From Bacteroidota bacterium (GTDB lineage: Bacteria > Bacteroidota > Ignavibacteria > Tepidaquicellales > Tepidaquicellaceae): 64,000 bases of DNA. Numbering within the stretch: the stretch's first letter is position 1; each line of letters opens with the position of its first letter. Below the pieces are notes generated by a model that had not been told where the DNA came from, made no database searches, and saw only the letters and a list, made by a program, of their open reading frames with translations. The stretch spans positions 116,715 to 180,714 of the forward strand of contig JAFDZO010000004.1 of assembly GCA_018266845.1 (NCBI GenBank), read 5' to 3'. A program made the translations under genes and the position numbers. This document shows positions 18,782 to 29,292 of the stretch, in pieces.

Positions 18782-19665
18782 TTAAATCTCCTTTACGATA
18801 CCCGGGCGGTAAGAGCAGAGCAGTTAGGTTTCTGACTAATCTTATTCCGAACTATGATGAATTTAGAGAGCCATTTTTAGGAGGGGGTTCGGTATATATA
18901 AATTTGAAGCAGATTTTTCCCGATAAAATTTATTGGGTTAACGATTTGTATTATGATTTATATAATTTCTGGATTCAAGCTCAAAGTAACATTGAACTTG
19001 TGGTCAATGAAGTTAAAACCTTAAAGCAAAACTTTGAAAATGGAAAGCAGCTTTATGCTTTTCTGAATGAGAATTATAAAAATTTTAATAACTTACAAAA
19101 AGCGGCCGGTTTTTTTGTTTATAACAGAATAACATTTTCCGGTACATCAGAATCCGGGGGATATTCCGAAGGCTCATTTAAGGGAAGATTTACCGATACA
19201 AGTATTGAACGACTTGCAAATTTAAGATACGTATTGAATGAAACCGAAATAACTAACTTAGACTATGCTCCACTGTTGACAGAGCCGGGAAAAAATGTTG
19301 TGATTTTTTTAGACCCGCCTTATTATTCTGCGAAAAAGTCTGCGCTTTATGGAAAAAATGGTAATATGCACAAATATTTTGATTATGAACTTTTTGCTGA
19401 AAGAGTAAGGGGATGCGCTCATCGCTGGCTCATAACCCTTGACGATAGCGAGTATGTAAGGGATTTGTTTTCATTTGCTAATATTCATAATTGGAACTTA
19501 ATCTATGGGATGAGAAATCAAACAGATGAGTCGGATCAAATAGGAAAAGAATTGATAATATCAAATTATGTAACGGATGAAAATATAAAAGCCAGTTTAA
19601 AGCTGCTTTCTAAAACAGCTAAAAATGCAAGCAGCGAGATAGCATTGTTTTCTCACCATATATAA
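18772..19665 (+). CDS. DNA adenine methyltransferase, D12 (Dam-like) class
   Basis: A 297-aa N6-adenine methyltransferase. The SAM-binding signature PLRYPGGKSR is at residues 7-16, FREPFLGGGSVYINL follows, and the catalytic motif DPPYY is at 181-185. It methylates adenine in a short recognition sequence, protecting DNA against the upstream endonuclease. The ATG at 18772 overlaps the upstream gene by 10 nt. The length is close to Dam and to M proteins of type II systems. The recognition sequence cannot be read; without the endonuclease it could also act as an orphan regulator. Confidence 0.9.
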   Translation: MSVIKSPLRYPGGKSRAVRFLTNLIPNYDEFREPFLGGGSVYINLKQIFPDKIYWVNDLYYDLYNFWIQAQSNIELVVNEVKTLKQNFENGKQLYAFLNENYKNFNNLQKAAGFFVYNRITFSGTSESGGYSEGSFKGRFTDTSIERLANLRYVLNETEITNLDYAPLLTEPGKNVVIFLDPPYYSAKKSALYGKNGNMHKYFDYELFAERVRGCAHRWLITLDDSEYVRDLFSFANIHNWNLIYGMRNQTDESDQIGKELIISNYVTDENIKASLKLLSKTAKNASSEIALFSHHI

Positions 19666-19772
19666 AAATTCTTCAGCAGATATTTTCCTTCCTCACAAAC
19701 CTGTGAAAATTTCTTTCCCTTTAATCTGAGTTTTGATTAATTTATTATGCTTGAAAATATTTTCAGCAGGCA

Positions 19773-20552
19773 TTGGACGTCGAACGCTTAAACAAGGAAC
19801 TTGTAAAAGAATCGCTTCTGAACTACGTAGTTCATTTTGAGGAGCTGGATTCAACTAATAAATATGCGAAGGAAAATAACCTTCCTCCCGACGGCATTGT
19901 GCTCACTTCTTTTCAGAAAGAAGGCAAGGGAAGGTTCGGCAGAAAATGGATTGCAGCAAGCGATGAAGACCTTACTTTCTCTCTTGTGAAAAAATTTAAT
20001 ATCAGCGTTGATAATATTCATCTCGTAAATTTTTATACATCTTATATATTATCTGAAACTCTGAAGTCAATTCTTTCCTCCCACAATAATATTCATGTCC
20101 ATTTAAAATGGCCTAATGATGTTCTTTTGAATAAAAAAAAAATCTGCGGAATTCTTCTCGAAATTTCAGGACTACACGAAGATGAAAAAAATTTTATCAT
20201 CGGCATAGGTCTTAATGTTAATAAGACGGAAATCCCGGATAATATTTCTCACAAGGCAAGTTCGCTTTCCAATGAAACCCAGGCAAGGCACTGCATTGAA
20301 GACATCCTGATTGAATTCATTGGGAACTTTTACAGGAATCTGCATTTAATAAATACCCGCGGCGAGCTGATGACTGCATGGAAAAAAAACAGCGAGCTTG
20401 TAGGAAAAAAAGTAAAGTTTCTTGTTGTTGCGGATTCACACGAAGAGGAAGCGGAAATCCTCGATATTGAAGAAGACGGCTCGTTAAAAGTGAAACTTGC
20501 AAACGGCGAAGTAAAGAATTTTTATTCAGGCGAAATTACCTTTGTTTATTAA
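19773..20552 (+). CDS. birA: Biotin--[acetyl-CoA-carboxylase] ligase, monofunctional
   Basis: Biotin protein ligase activates biotin as biotinyl-AMP and attaches it to carboxylase carrier proteins in the cytoplasm. The 259-aa protein has the ATP/biotin loop GKGRFGRKW at residues 51-59, the catalytic LKWPNDVLL at 111-119 with KKICGILLE, and GIGLNVN at 144-150; a C-terminal SH3-like domain begins near GKKVKFLV. There is no N-terminal helix-turn-helix, so it is not a repressor. The start is TTG at 19773: an in-frame TGA lies 21 nt upstream with no ATG between. The next gene follows after 23 nt. Confidence 0.93.
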   Translation: MDVERLNKELVKESLLNYVVHFEELDSTNKYAKENNLPPDGIVLTSFQKEGKGRFGRKWIAASDEDLTFSLVKKFNISVDNIHLVNFYTSYILSETLKSILSSHNNIHVHLKWPNDVLLNKKKICGILLEISGLHEDEKNFIIGIGLNVNKTEIPDNISHKASSLSNETQARHCIEDILIEFIGNFYRNLHLINTRGELMTAWKKNSELVGKKVKFLVVADSHEEEAEILDIEEDGSLKVKLANGEVKNFYSGEITFVY

Positions 20553-20575
20553 TTAGCATTCTTTTTAGAAAACAG

Positions 20576-21136
20576 ATGAAGCGTATAACAATATTCCATA
20601 GCATTTTTTTTCTTATTCTGTTTGTGTCTTGCAATGAAAAGGGAAGCTCTGTGTTTACATTAAAAGAGAATGAAGTTATTACCTATATAAATGAAGCTCC
20701 CAGAGATGAAACCGAAATAATCTCAATAAAAATTTCTTCCGTAAAGACTGAAGGCAATTTTACCCATGCAAAGTTATCTTCAAATCCTTTTTTTGGAAAG
20801 AAAGATTCTGAGCTGAATGTAAAAATAGACGAGAGAACAGGGGAAGTTTACACGATTGAGAATGGCAGCGAGGCGCTGCTTTTCCCGGGCGCAAAAGACC
20901 TCAGGAAAGGGTATTCGTGGGAGTATAATGGTTACAATGCAGTGATAACTTCCACGGGTGAAAAAGTGAAGGGGGAATCACAGAATTTTGAAAATTGCAT
21001 CAGGATAGATTACAGGCTCTCAATTACTTTTAACAGTGAAATATGGCTCAAGCCCGGAGTGGGCATAGTGCGTTTTGCCGCATACAGGACAAATCCGCCT
21101 TCGCTTTCGCACACGTATTATGTTTGGAAGAACTAA
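20576..21136 (+). CDS. Predicted lipoprotein of unknown function
   Basis: A 186-aa protein with an N-terminal hydrophobic stretch and a lipobox FVSC, the lipidated cysteine being residue 19. The mature part is beta-rich and polar, with KLSSNPFFGKKDSELNVKIDERTGEVY and later EIWLKPGVGIVRF, a layout common in small outer-membrane lipoproteins that report a measured quantity or stabilise a complex. I do not recognise a named domain. It lies 23 nt behind birA on the same strand and may be co-transcribed with it. Confidence 0.7.
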   Translation: MKRITIFHSIFFLILFVSCNEKGSSVFTLKENEVITYINEAPRDETEIISIKISSVKTEGNFTHAKLSSNPFFGKKDSELNVKIDERTGEVYTIENGSEALLFPGAKDLRKGYSWEYNGYNAVITSTGEKVKGESQNFENCIRIDYRLSITFNSEIWLKPGVGIVRFAAYRTNPPSLSHTYYVWKN

Positions 21137-21318
21137 AGCGGGAATATAAAAATTCCCCGCAATTATATAAATGTTAAAACAGGTATTTATTGAGGCAATC
21201 GAAAATACTCGAAATAAATAAATGCTAAAACAAATATTTATTTTTGAGAAAAATGATTAAGCGTAAGTTTTGCATTTTTGAGCCATTTTTAAACATTTCA
21301 AAAGTTCTTTAAAATTGC

Positions 21319-21324
21319 TATATT
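21319..21324 (+). promoter_or_regulatory. Probable -10 element of tRNA-Leu
   Basis: TATATT lies 10 bp before the tRNA 5' end, with TTTCAA 17 bp further upstream in the -35 position. The spacing suits a housekeeping sigma factor. Confidence 0.4.
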
Positions 21325-21334
21325 GAAAAGTGCA

Positions 21335-21419
21335 GCCGAAATGGCGGAACTGGTAGACGCGCCGGACTCAAAATCCGGTGAGCCTTAAACTCGTAAGGGT
21401 TCGAGTCCCTTTTTCGGCA
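21335..21419 (+). tRNA. tRNA-Leu (anticodon CAA)
   Basis: An 85-nt tRNA with a long variable arm. The acceptor stem GCCGAAA pairs with TTTCGGC, followed by discriminator A; the D arm contains TGGTAGACGC; the anticodon stem-loop is CCGGA-CTCAAAA-TCCGG, giving CAA; the variable arm is TGAGCCTTAAACTCG; the T arm contains GGTTCGAGTCC. CCA is not encoded. It is followed by its own terminator. Confidence 0.97.
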
Positions 21420-21428
21420 CTATTTCTA

Positions 21429-21458
21429 ATGAGCGATTTTTTGTCGCTCATTTTTTTT
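21429..21458 (+). terminator. Rho-independent terminator of tRNA-Leu
   Basis: ATGAGCGA (21429-21436) pairs with TCGCTCAT (21444-21451), followed by a run of T. Confidence 0.85.
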
Positions 21459-21483
21459 CTTAATCAAAAATAGGGGTTAGCAA

Positions 21484-23325
21484 ATGTGCGGAATTGTTGG
21501 TTACATCGGCAAAAGAAACTCACTCCCAATCTTAGTCGATGGTTTAAAGCGCCTTGAGTATCGCGGATATGATTCCGCAGGCGTTGCAGTAATCAACTCA
21601 GCTACCGAAGTAAAGCTTTTCAAAAAAGCCGGTAAAGTAAAGGAAATAGAAACGCAAATTCCGGTTAATGAATTCGAAGGCAATGTTGGAATCGGGCACA
21701 CCCGCTGGGCTACACACGGTGAACCGAATGACAATAATGCCCACCCGCATACCTGTATGAATGAAAAGTTTTATTTAGTTCATAATGGTATCATAGAAAA
21801 CTACAAGACCATTAAAAAGAAGCTCGCTTCCGAAGGATACGTTTTTCACACTGATACAGATACGGAAATTTTAGTTAATCTTATTGCTTTTAACTACAAA
21901 AAGCATAAGAACAATTTTGAAGTTGCTGTACGTCTTTCGCTCTGCGAAGTTGACGGCACTTATGGTATAGCCTGTCTTTGTATTGAAGACCCCGGGAAAA
22001 TTATCGTTGCAAGAAAAGGTTCTCCCCTAATGTTCGGAGTCGGTCAGGATGAGATAATTGTTTCCTCCGACGCTTCTGCTATCATTGCTCATACTAAAAA
22101 TGTAATCTATCTTGAAGACGGCGAGTATGCAGTTCTCCGAAGGAACGGGATAAAGCTAAAAACAATTGACGATGAAGATATTCACAGGGAAGTACAGGAG
22201 ATTGAGTATGATTTAGACATGATTGAAAAAAGCGGTTATGACCACTTTATGCTCAAGGAAATCTGTGAGCAGCCTGATATAGTCCAAAATACTTACAGAG
22301 GCAGAATAAAATTTGAAACCGGAGAAGTAAAACTTGGCGGTTTAACGAATATTAAGGAGAAAATCCTTAATGCAAAAAGATTTATCATTACTGCCTGCGG
22401 AACTGCATGGCATGCTGGGCTTGTCGGCGAATATATGCTCGAGCAGTATTGCAGAATTCCCACCGAAGTTGAGTATGCTTCAGAGTTCAGATACAGAAAC
22501 CCTATTATCAGACAGGATGATGTAGTAATCTTAGTTTCTCAAAGCGGCGAAACTGCCGATACACTTGCTGCAATGAGAGAAGCAAAAAAACACGGAGCAA
22601 CAACTTTAGGACTAGTAAACGTGGTGGGCAGCACAATTGCCCGCGAAGTTGATGCCGGTACATATATTCACGCCGGACCTGAAATCGGAGTTGCTTCTAC
22701 AAAAGCTTTCACTTGCCAGCTTATGTCTCTTATTCTTCTTACAATGATGATTGCAAAAGAGAAGGGAACAATTGATGATGAAGAGTTGAAAAAAATCGGC
22801 GCTGAAATTGAGCTTCTCCCGTATAAAATGAAACAGCTTATTGATAAGAAAGATTATTTCAAATACATCGCGGAAGAGTTTAAAGATGCGAAAAATTTCT
22901 TATATCTCGGAAGAGGATTAAACTTCCCTGTTGCTCTGGAAGGCGCACTGAAGCTGAAAGAAATTTCTTATATTCACGCAGAGGGTTATCCTGCTGCCGA
23001 AATGAAGCACGGACCAATTGCCCTTATTGATGAAAATATGCCTGTAGTATTTATTGCAACAAAAGACGGCACTTATGACAAAGTTATTTCAAACATCGAA
23101 GAAGTAAGAGCGAGAAAAGGAAAGATTATTACAATTGCCACAGAAGATGATGATAACATTGCTGATTATTCCGACTATGTATTGAGAGTTCCAAAAACGC
23201 ACGAAATTCTTCAGCCGATAGTAAACAGCATTCCGCTTCAGTTTCTTTCATATTACATAGCGACTGCAAGAGGGTGTAATGTTGACCAGCCAAGAAATCT
23301 GGCGAAGTCAGTTACAGTAGAATAA
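21484..23325 (+). CDS. glmS: Glutamine--fructose-6-phosphate aminotransferase (isomerizing)
   Basis: GlmS makes glucosamine-6-phosphate from fructose-6-phosphate and glutamine, the entry to UDP-GlcNAc for peptidoglycan and LPS. The 613-aa length is normal. Cys2 (MCGIVGYIG) is the Ntn glutaminase nucleophile, exposed after Met removal; HTRWATHGEPN and the HNGIIENY block complete that domain. Two SIS isomerase domains follow (ACGTAWHAG, SQSGETADTLAAM, GRGLNFPVALEGALKLKE) and the C-terminus PRNLAKSVTVE is the conserved DxPRxLAKxVTVE tail. No glmS ribozyme-like leader is evident: only 25 nt separate the upstream terminator from the ATG. Confidence 0.98.
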   Translation: MCGIVGYIGKRNSLPILVDGLKRLEYRGYDSAGVAVINSATEVKLFKKAGKVKEIETQIPVNEFEGNVGIGHTRWATHGEPNDNNAHPHTCMNEKFYLVHNGIIENYKTIKKKLASEGYVFHTDTDTEILVNLIAFNYKKHKNNFEVAVRLSLCEVDGTYGIACLCIEDPGKIIVARKGSPLMFGVGQDEIIVSSDASAIIAHTKNVIYLEDGEYAVLRRNGIKLKTIDDEDIHREVQEIEYDLDMIEKSGYDHFMLKEICEQPDIVQNTYRGRIKFETGEVKLGGLTNIKEKILNAKRFIITACGTAWHAGLVGEYMLEQYCRIPTEVEYASEFRYRNPIIRQDDVVILVSQSGETADTLAAMREAKKHGATTLGLVNVVGSTIAREVDAGTYIHAGPEIGVASTKAFTCQLMSLILLTMMIAKEKGTIDDEELKKIGAEIELLPYKMKQLIDKKDYFKYIAEEFKDAKNFLYLGRGLNFPVALEGALKLKEISYIHAEGYPAAEMKHGPIALIDENMPVVFIATKDGTYDKVISNIEEVRARKGKIITIATEDDDNIADYSDYVLRVPKTHEILQPIVNSIPLQFLSYYIATARGCNVDQPRNLAKSVTVE

Positions 23326-23344
23326 AAAATACTTTTATATTATT

Positions 23345-23388
23345 AAAAAGTCTCCCTTTCGTTTTTCGAGAGGGAGACTTTTTATTTA
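23345..23388. terminator. Bidirectional terminator between glmS and the minus-strand cargo gene
   Basis: A strong hairpin, AAAAGTCTCCCT with AGGGAGACTTTTT, with an A tract on one side and T tract on the other, lies between convergent genes. Confidence 0.88.
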
Positions 23389-23393
23389 ATAAA

Positions 23394-24611
23394 CTATTTC
23401 AGCAATATCATTTTCTTCGTTTCACTAAATTTATCAGTTTCTAATTTATAGAAATACGTTCCGCTTGTAAGATTCTCGGCATTAAAATCATACTTAAAAG
23501 TTCCTGCCGATAAATTTTCATTTACAAGCTGTGCTACCTGACGACCGCTTATATCATACACACTCAATTTCACGAATGATTTTTCCGGTAATGAAAATTC
23601 AATATTTGTTACAGGGTTGAATGGATTTGGATAGTTTTGCGATAACGAATATTTTGACGGAACTTCGGAGCTTATATTGTTTATTCCAATAACACTGCTT
23701 TTCAACAATCTATATACCGCTCCGGTTTGAAGCATTGCAAATATATATTGGTTGTTGTATGCAATTTCGGTAACATTCGGATTTGCAGGCAAACCGGCAG
23801 TAATATCTGACCAGTTTATGCCATCATTTGTGGAAAGATATATCTTATTTGCCGTACCAATAAATATATTTGAATTTAAGATTGATAAAGACCATATTGA
23901 GGTTGTTGATAGCGAGGGATTTAGATTTATCCAATTTGTGCCATTATTTGTAGAGGAATAGATGCCAGCTTCTGTAACAACATATATTTTACCATTAGCG
24001 CATCTAAGCTCATTTATTGCTTGAGAATTCCCTGTGAGATTGCCATTAATCTGAGTCCATGAAGTCCCACCAAGAAATGTTACGTACACCCCACTGTATC
24101 CATCTCCTAAATATATTTTATTTCCATCTATTCCTATAGATTTTTGATTACTACTTGAAGGATCGTTTCCGTCCATTGTAACCCAATTTACGCCATTATT
24201 GGTAGTAGAATAGATATAATTACTTCTTGACATTATGACATATTGATTGGCGGTTGCTACCGCAATTGGCGAAGTAGTAAAGGAACTATATTCTCTAATC
24301 CAATTTGTACCATTATTTGTCGAAAAATATAAACCGCTATTTTCAGCAGCGCACCAAAGTGTTGAAGTTAAATTGGAATATGCAAAGTCTCTTATTTTTC
24401 GTGATGGACCAAAGCCATCATTTATTTCAATCCATGAATCACCATTATTTGTAGTTCTATATGCTTTAGAGTCGGTTCCTGCGAATATATCATTCCCTAC
24501 AGTATATATGGTATTACCATTTGCAGTTCCAACTCCATTTGTCAATGTCCATTGTGCAAATGCAGAACTGGAAAAAATTAAAAAGAGAAAAAGAGAAATT
24601 GTTGTTTTCAT
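23394..24611 (-). CDS. T9SS cargo: BNR-type beta-propeller with C-terminal sorting domain
   Basis: A secreted protein of 405 aa. The signal peptide ends at SSAFAQ (about residue 19). Residues 20-300 form a propeller with repeats of the type TNNGDSWIEIN, TNNGTNWI and TNDGINWS (Asp-box-like). The last 80-90 residues are the type A T9SS sorting domain: SLSQNYPNPFNPVTNIEFSLP, VYDISGRQV, GTYFYKLETDKFSETKKMILLK. The protein should cross the outer membrane through the T9SS and be processed by PorU. The ligand of the propeller is unknown. It is the second gene after the WD40 gene on this strand, with a 35-nt gap. Confidence 0.88.
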   Translation of the reverse strand: MKTTISLFLFLIFSSSAFAQWTLTNGVGTANGNTIYTVGNDIFAGTDSKAYRTTNNGDSWIEINDGFGPSRKIRDFAYSNLTSTLWCAAENSGLYFSTNNGTNWIREYSSFTTSPIAVATANQYVIMSRSNYIYSTTNNGVNWVTMDGNDPSSSNQKSIGIDGNKIYLGDGYSGVYVTFLGGTSWTQINGNLTGNSQAINELRCANGKIYVVTEAGIYSSTNNGTNWINLNPSLSTTSIWSLSILNSNIFIGTANKIYLSTNDGINWSDITAGLPANPNVTEIAYNNQYIFAMLQTGAVYRLLKSSVIGINNISSEVPSKYSLSQNYPNPFNPVTNIEFSLPEKSFVKLSVYDISGRQVAQLVNENLSAGTFKYDFNAENLTSGTYFYKLETDKFSETKKMILLK

Positions 24612-24646
24612 TGTTTTAGGGTTTAAGGTTTTATAATTTTATTATA

Positions 24647-26887
24647 TTAATACAAATCTTTTAACGCATCTTGTTTTGAAAAATAACAAGTAATTCCGCA
24701 TCCTCCTTGTCTTGAACCCGAAGAATACGAATTGACTATCCAAAATGTTTTTCTATAAGGAAATTTTACTTCATAAACTGCATAACCATCCCCATAAGCA
24801 CAGTCTTTTTTCTTTAAGATTTTCGCTTCATAACTATTCATGCCTAAGTAGTATTCTAGTCTTAGAGATTCATCACAATCAACTTCTCCACCTCCGATTC
24901 CATGACTCAAGAATCCAAATTCAAAGCCAAAGGATGAAAATCCATTCTCACCTTTATTTCCATTGAGATTTATATACCAGTTTTCAGTACTCAATTTCCC
25001 ATCAATCTTAATTTTTACTTTACCTAATAAAATACAACCATTATCAAAACAATTTTTGTCATTTTCCCATTTGATTGCTTTAATTTCCGAGCCTTTACCC
25101 CAATCAAAAGTTTGAAGTTTTTCATTTTCTGATAATAGATAATAATTTATCAAATCATATAATTCTATATTTTTACCACTAATATTTATCTCAGGTACTT
25201 TAACTTCAGTACTATAATCCTGTGTAGTATTTTCAACTTGAGTATTATTAACGCTATTTTCATTCCCCTCCTCTTTCTTTTTACTTCCATCATCAAACAC
25301 ATATTCTGCTCTTGTTGTCGGGTGGACTATAATAAAATCGTAGTAATTATATGTCTTCAAATCTCTGTTCAATTCTTTTTTGCATTTTACATCGGCAAGT
25401 TTAAAACTGCTTTTTAATGATTGAGCTTCGGCTTTAGGAATGCTTATCGTTCCCGTTTTTCCTTTTATTATTACAGGATAAATTTCTTTATCAGCATCGT
25501 ATTTGCCGAGGAAGTCTATTCTAATAACTGTATCTTTTCTTGACTGCTCTATTTTTATATCAATAATAGTTTTTTCCGTTGTTTCTATTTGTGTTACTTC
25601 TGTACCTTTCGATTCCTTCATTATCGCTAGCTTATCATCATACTCCTTAATAATATCTCCTCTTTTCTGTTCGGCATTTTTTAATCTCGTTTTATAATCA
25701 TCTGTTGATTCAAATTCATCTTTAGGTCTGAACAAGTCAGCAATAGCATCAAGTGCAGCTTTCCTTTCTTTTTCTACCTGCACGTAGATTCCGGTTTTTG
25801 CTTCGAACTTAGTTGTAAAGTTTTTTAAATCAGGCAGAAAATTTTCAGTATTGTATATCCTTACAGTTGCATCCTTGCCGCCGCTCACAATGTATCTTCC
25901 ATCAGGCGAAAATGCTGTGGTAATAACGTCGCTGGAGCTTCCTCTAAGTGTAATAATCTCCTTTGTCGTTTCAGCATTCCAAACTTTCACTGTTTTATCA
26001 TCGCTGGCGCTTATTATATATTTTCCATCAGGAGAGAAATCAATAGAACAAATATCTCCTGTATGATTTGAGAGAGTTCTGGTATTTGGATTACCTATTC
26101 TGTTTTTAACCTTTACAACCTCATCTTTTCCTGCTGACGCAAAAATTGTTCTATCGGGAGAGAACTCAATATAATTTACCCTGTTTTTATGATTTGTCGA
26201 AATGGTAGTAACCTTTTTTGTTTTGAGATTTATTTCTGAAACATTTCCATCCGGTAGGGAAGAAAAAAGATATTCACCGTTATCGCTTAGACGGCAAGTG
26301 AATAAATTTGTGCGATATGATTCCACAACATTTTGTCCAAGAATAAAAGTCAGGTTTGATTTTTCTTCGTCAAAGATATTAATCTCCTGTGGTCTTGAAT
26401 AATTTCCTGCCTGATAAACATCTGCCTTAAAATGATATACTTTTACTTGTGAGGTGCTGCCGAGAATATTTTTCTTATATTCATCTGTTATGGTAAAGTA
26501 GTTTACTGCAAAGCAGCCGCGAGTAGTTGAAAAGCAAATTCCATAAGAGTTTGGTCTGCTGACTAATCGTTGTAAAACAGCACCAGACTCTGCATCGAGC
26601 AGATAATTGTTTCCTTCGTAAGTAGTAACGCCAATATATTTGCCATCGGGCGAATATTTTGTGCACGTAATATTTCCTGTAACTGAAATAGTATTAATTT
26701 TATCTCCGGTTCCAGGATTCCAGATATAAATATTTCCGTCTTCGCCAGCTGATGCAAATTTTGTGGCATCAGGAGAAAATGAAACATAGTTAATGTTTCC
26801 GGCGTGAGCATTTAAATTTATTGGTGTTTGCGAAAATGCCAGGGAGTGGCAAAGGAATGCAACAAAGAGAGAGTAAATAAGTTTCAT
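24647..26887 (-). CDS. Exported WD40-repeat protein with extra C-terminal domain
   Basis: A 746-aa protein with a signal peptide ending at LAFSQ. At least five WD40 repeats are visible (VSFSPDATKFASAGEDGNIYIW, TKYSPDGKYIGV, IEFSPDRTIFASAGKDEVVKV, IDFSPDGKYIISASDDKTVKVW, TAFSPDGRYIVSGGKDATVRIY). Next comes a charged helical linker with the RPKDEFESTDDYKTRL motif seen in other Bacteroidota envelope proteins, then a beta-rich region (residues about 430-530) and a C-terminal domain with paired cysteines. There is no T9SS sorting domain, so it is probably periplasmic, or surface-bound in another way. Its role is unknown. Confidence 0.8.
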   Translation of the reverse strand: MKLIYSLFVAFLCHSLAFSQTPINLNAHAGNINYVSFSPDATKFASAGEDGNIYIWNPGTGDKINTISVTGNITCTKYSPDGKYIGVTTYEGNNYLLDAESGAVLQRLVSRPNSYGICFSTTRGCFAVNYFTITDEYKKNILGSTSQVKVYHFKADVYQAGNYSRPQEINIFDEEKSNLTFILGQNVVESYRTNLFTCRLSDNGEYLFSSLPDGNVSEINLKTKKVTTISTNHKNRVNYIEFSPDRTIFASAGKDEVVKVKNRIGNPNTRTLSNHTGDICSIDFSPDGKYIISASDDKTVKVWNAETTKEIITLRGSSSDVITTAFSPDGRYIVSGGKDATVRIYNTENFLPDLKNFTTKFEAKTGIYVQVEKERKAALDAIADLFRPKDEFESTDDYKTRLKNAEQKRGDIIKEYDDKLAIMKESKGTEVTQIETTEKTIIDIKIEQSRKDTVIRIDFLGKYDADKEIYPVIIKGKTGTISIPKAEAQSLKSSFKLADVKCKKELNRDLKTYNYYDFIIVHPTTRAEYVFDDGSKKKEEGNENSVNNTQVENTTQDYSTEVKVPEINISGKNIELYDLINYYLLSENEKLQTFDWGKGSEIKAIKWENDKNCFDNGCILLGKVKIKIDGKLSTENWYINLNGNKGENGFSSFGFEFGFLSHGIGGGEVDCDESLRLEYYLGMNSYEAKILKKKDCAYGDGYAVYEVKFPYRKTFWIVNSYSSGSRQGGCGITCYFSKQDALKDLY

Positions 26888-28794
<1,907 letters not shown>

Positions 28795-28797
28795 TCA

Positions 28798-29205
28798 ATG
28801 GCAGAGAAATTAATCCAGTTAGATATTGTCAGTCCGGTTAAGACTGTTTTCTCAGGAAAGGTAACTTCCATTACTGCTCCGGGAGAGCTTGGCGGATTTC
28901 AGGTTTTATACAGACACGCCCCTATGATTTCCTCACTAAAAATCGGGACAATCAAAATTGCCACAGAAGAGGGAAAAACGCAGTATTTTGCTATTAGCTC
29001 GGGAATTCTTGAGGTTAAAGAAAATAAGTGCATAGTCCTTGCCGATGCTGTGGAGACGCAGGAAGAGATTGATCTTGCGAGGGCTGAGCAAGCCCTTAGA
29101 CGAGCCGAAGAAATATTAGCAGCAGAGAATCAATACCACCAAAAAGAGGTAGCCAAAATAGAAGCCGATAGAGCCAGAAACCGCATAAAACTGGCTAAAA
29201 AATAA
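28798..29205 (+). CDS. atpC: F-type ATP synthase subunit epsilon
   Basis: The epsilon subunit of the F1 central stalk, 135 aa, coupling rotation and inhibiting ATP hydrolysis. The N-terminal beta-sandwich is plain (LDIVSPVKTVFSGKVTSITAPGELGGFQVLYRHAPMISSL) and the C-terminal helical hairpin is rich in A, E and R (EEIDLARAEQALRRAEEILAAEN). It starts 3 nt after the atpD stop and is presumably coupled to it. A tRNA gene follows 15 nt later and may be on the same transcript. Confidence 0.97.
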   Translation: MAEKLIQLDIVSPVKTVFSGKVTSITAPGELGGFQVLYRHAPMISSLKIGTIKIATEEGKTQYFAISSGILEVKENKCIVLADAVETQEEIDLARAEQALRRAEEILAAENQYHQKEVAKIEADRARNRIKLAKK

Positions 29206-29220
29206 GATTTTTTACATGTT

Positions 29221-29292
29221 GGGACCGTAGCTCAGCGGTAGAGCAACTGCCTTTTAAGCCGTAGGTCGGTGGTTCGAATCCACCCGGTCTCA
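29221..29292 (+). tRNA. tRNA-Lys (anticodon TTT)
   Basis: A 72-nt tRNA. The acceptor stem GGGACCG pairs with CGGTCTC (one G-U), discriminator A; D arm GCTC ... GAGC; anticodon loop CTTTTAA giving TTT; T arm GGTGG-TTCGAAT-CCACC. The anticodon stem ACTGC/GCCGT contains a T-C mismatch at the third pair. CCA is not encoded. Confidence 0.95.

Noticed and set aside
21459..21483. glmS ribozyme in the glmS leader
   Set aside because: Only 25 nt lie between the tRNA terminator and the glmS start, too short for the ribozyme.
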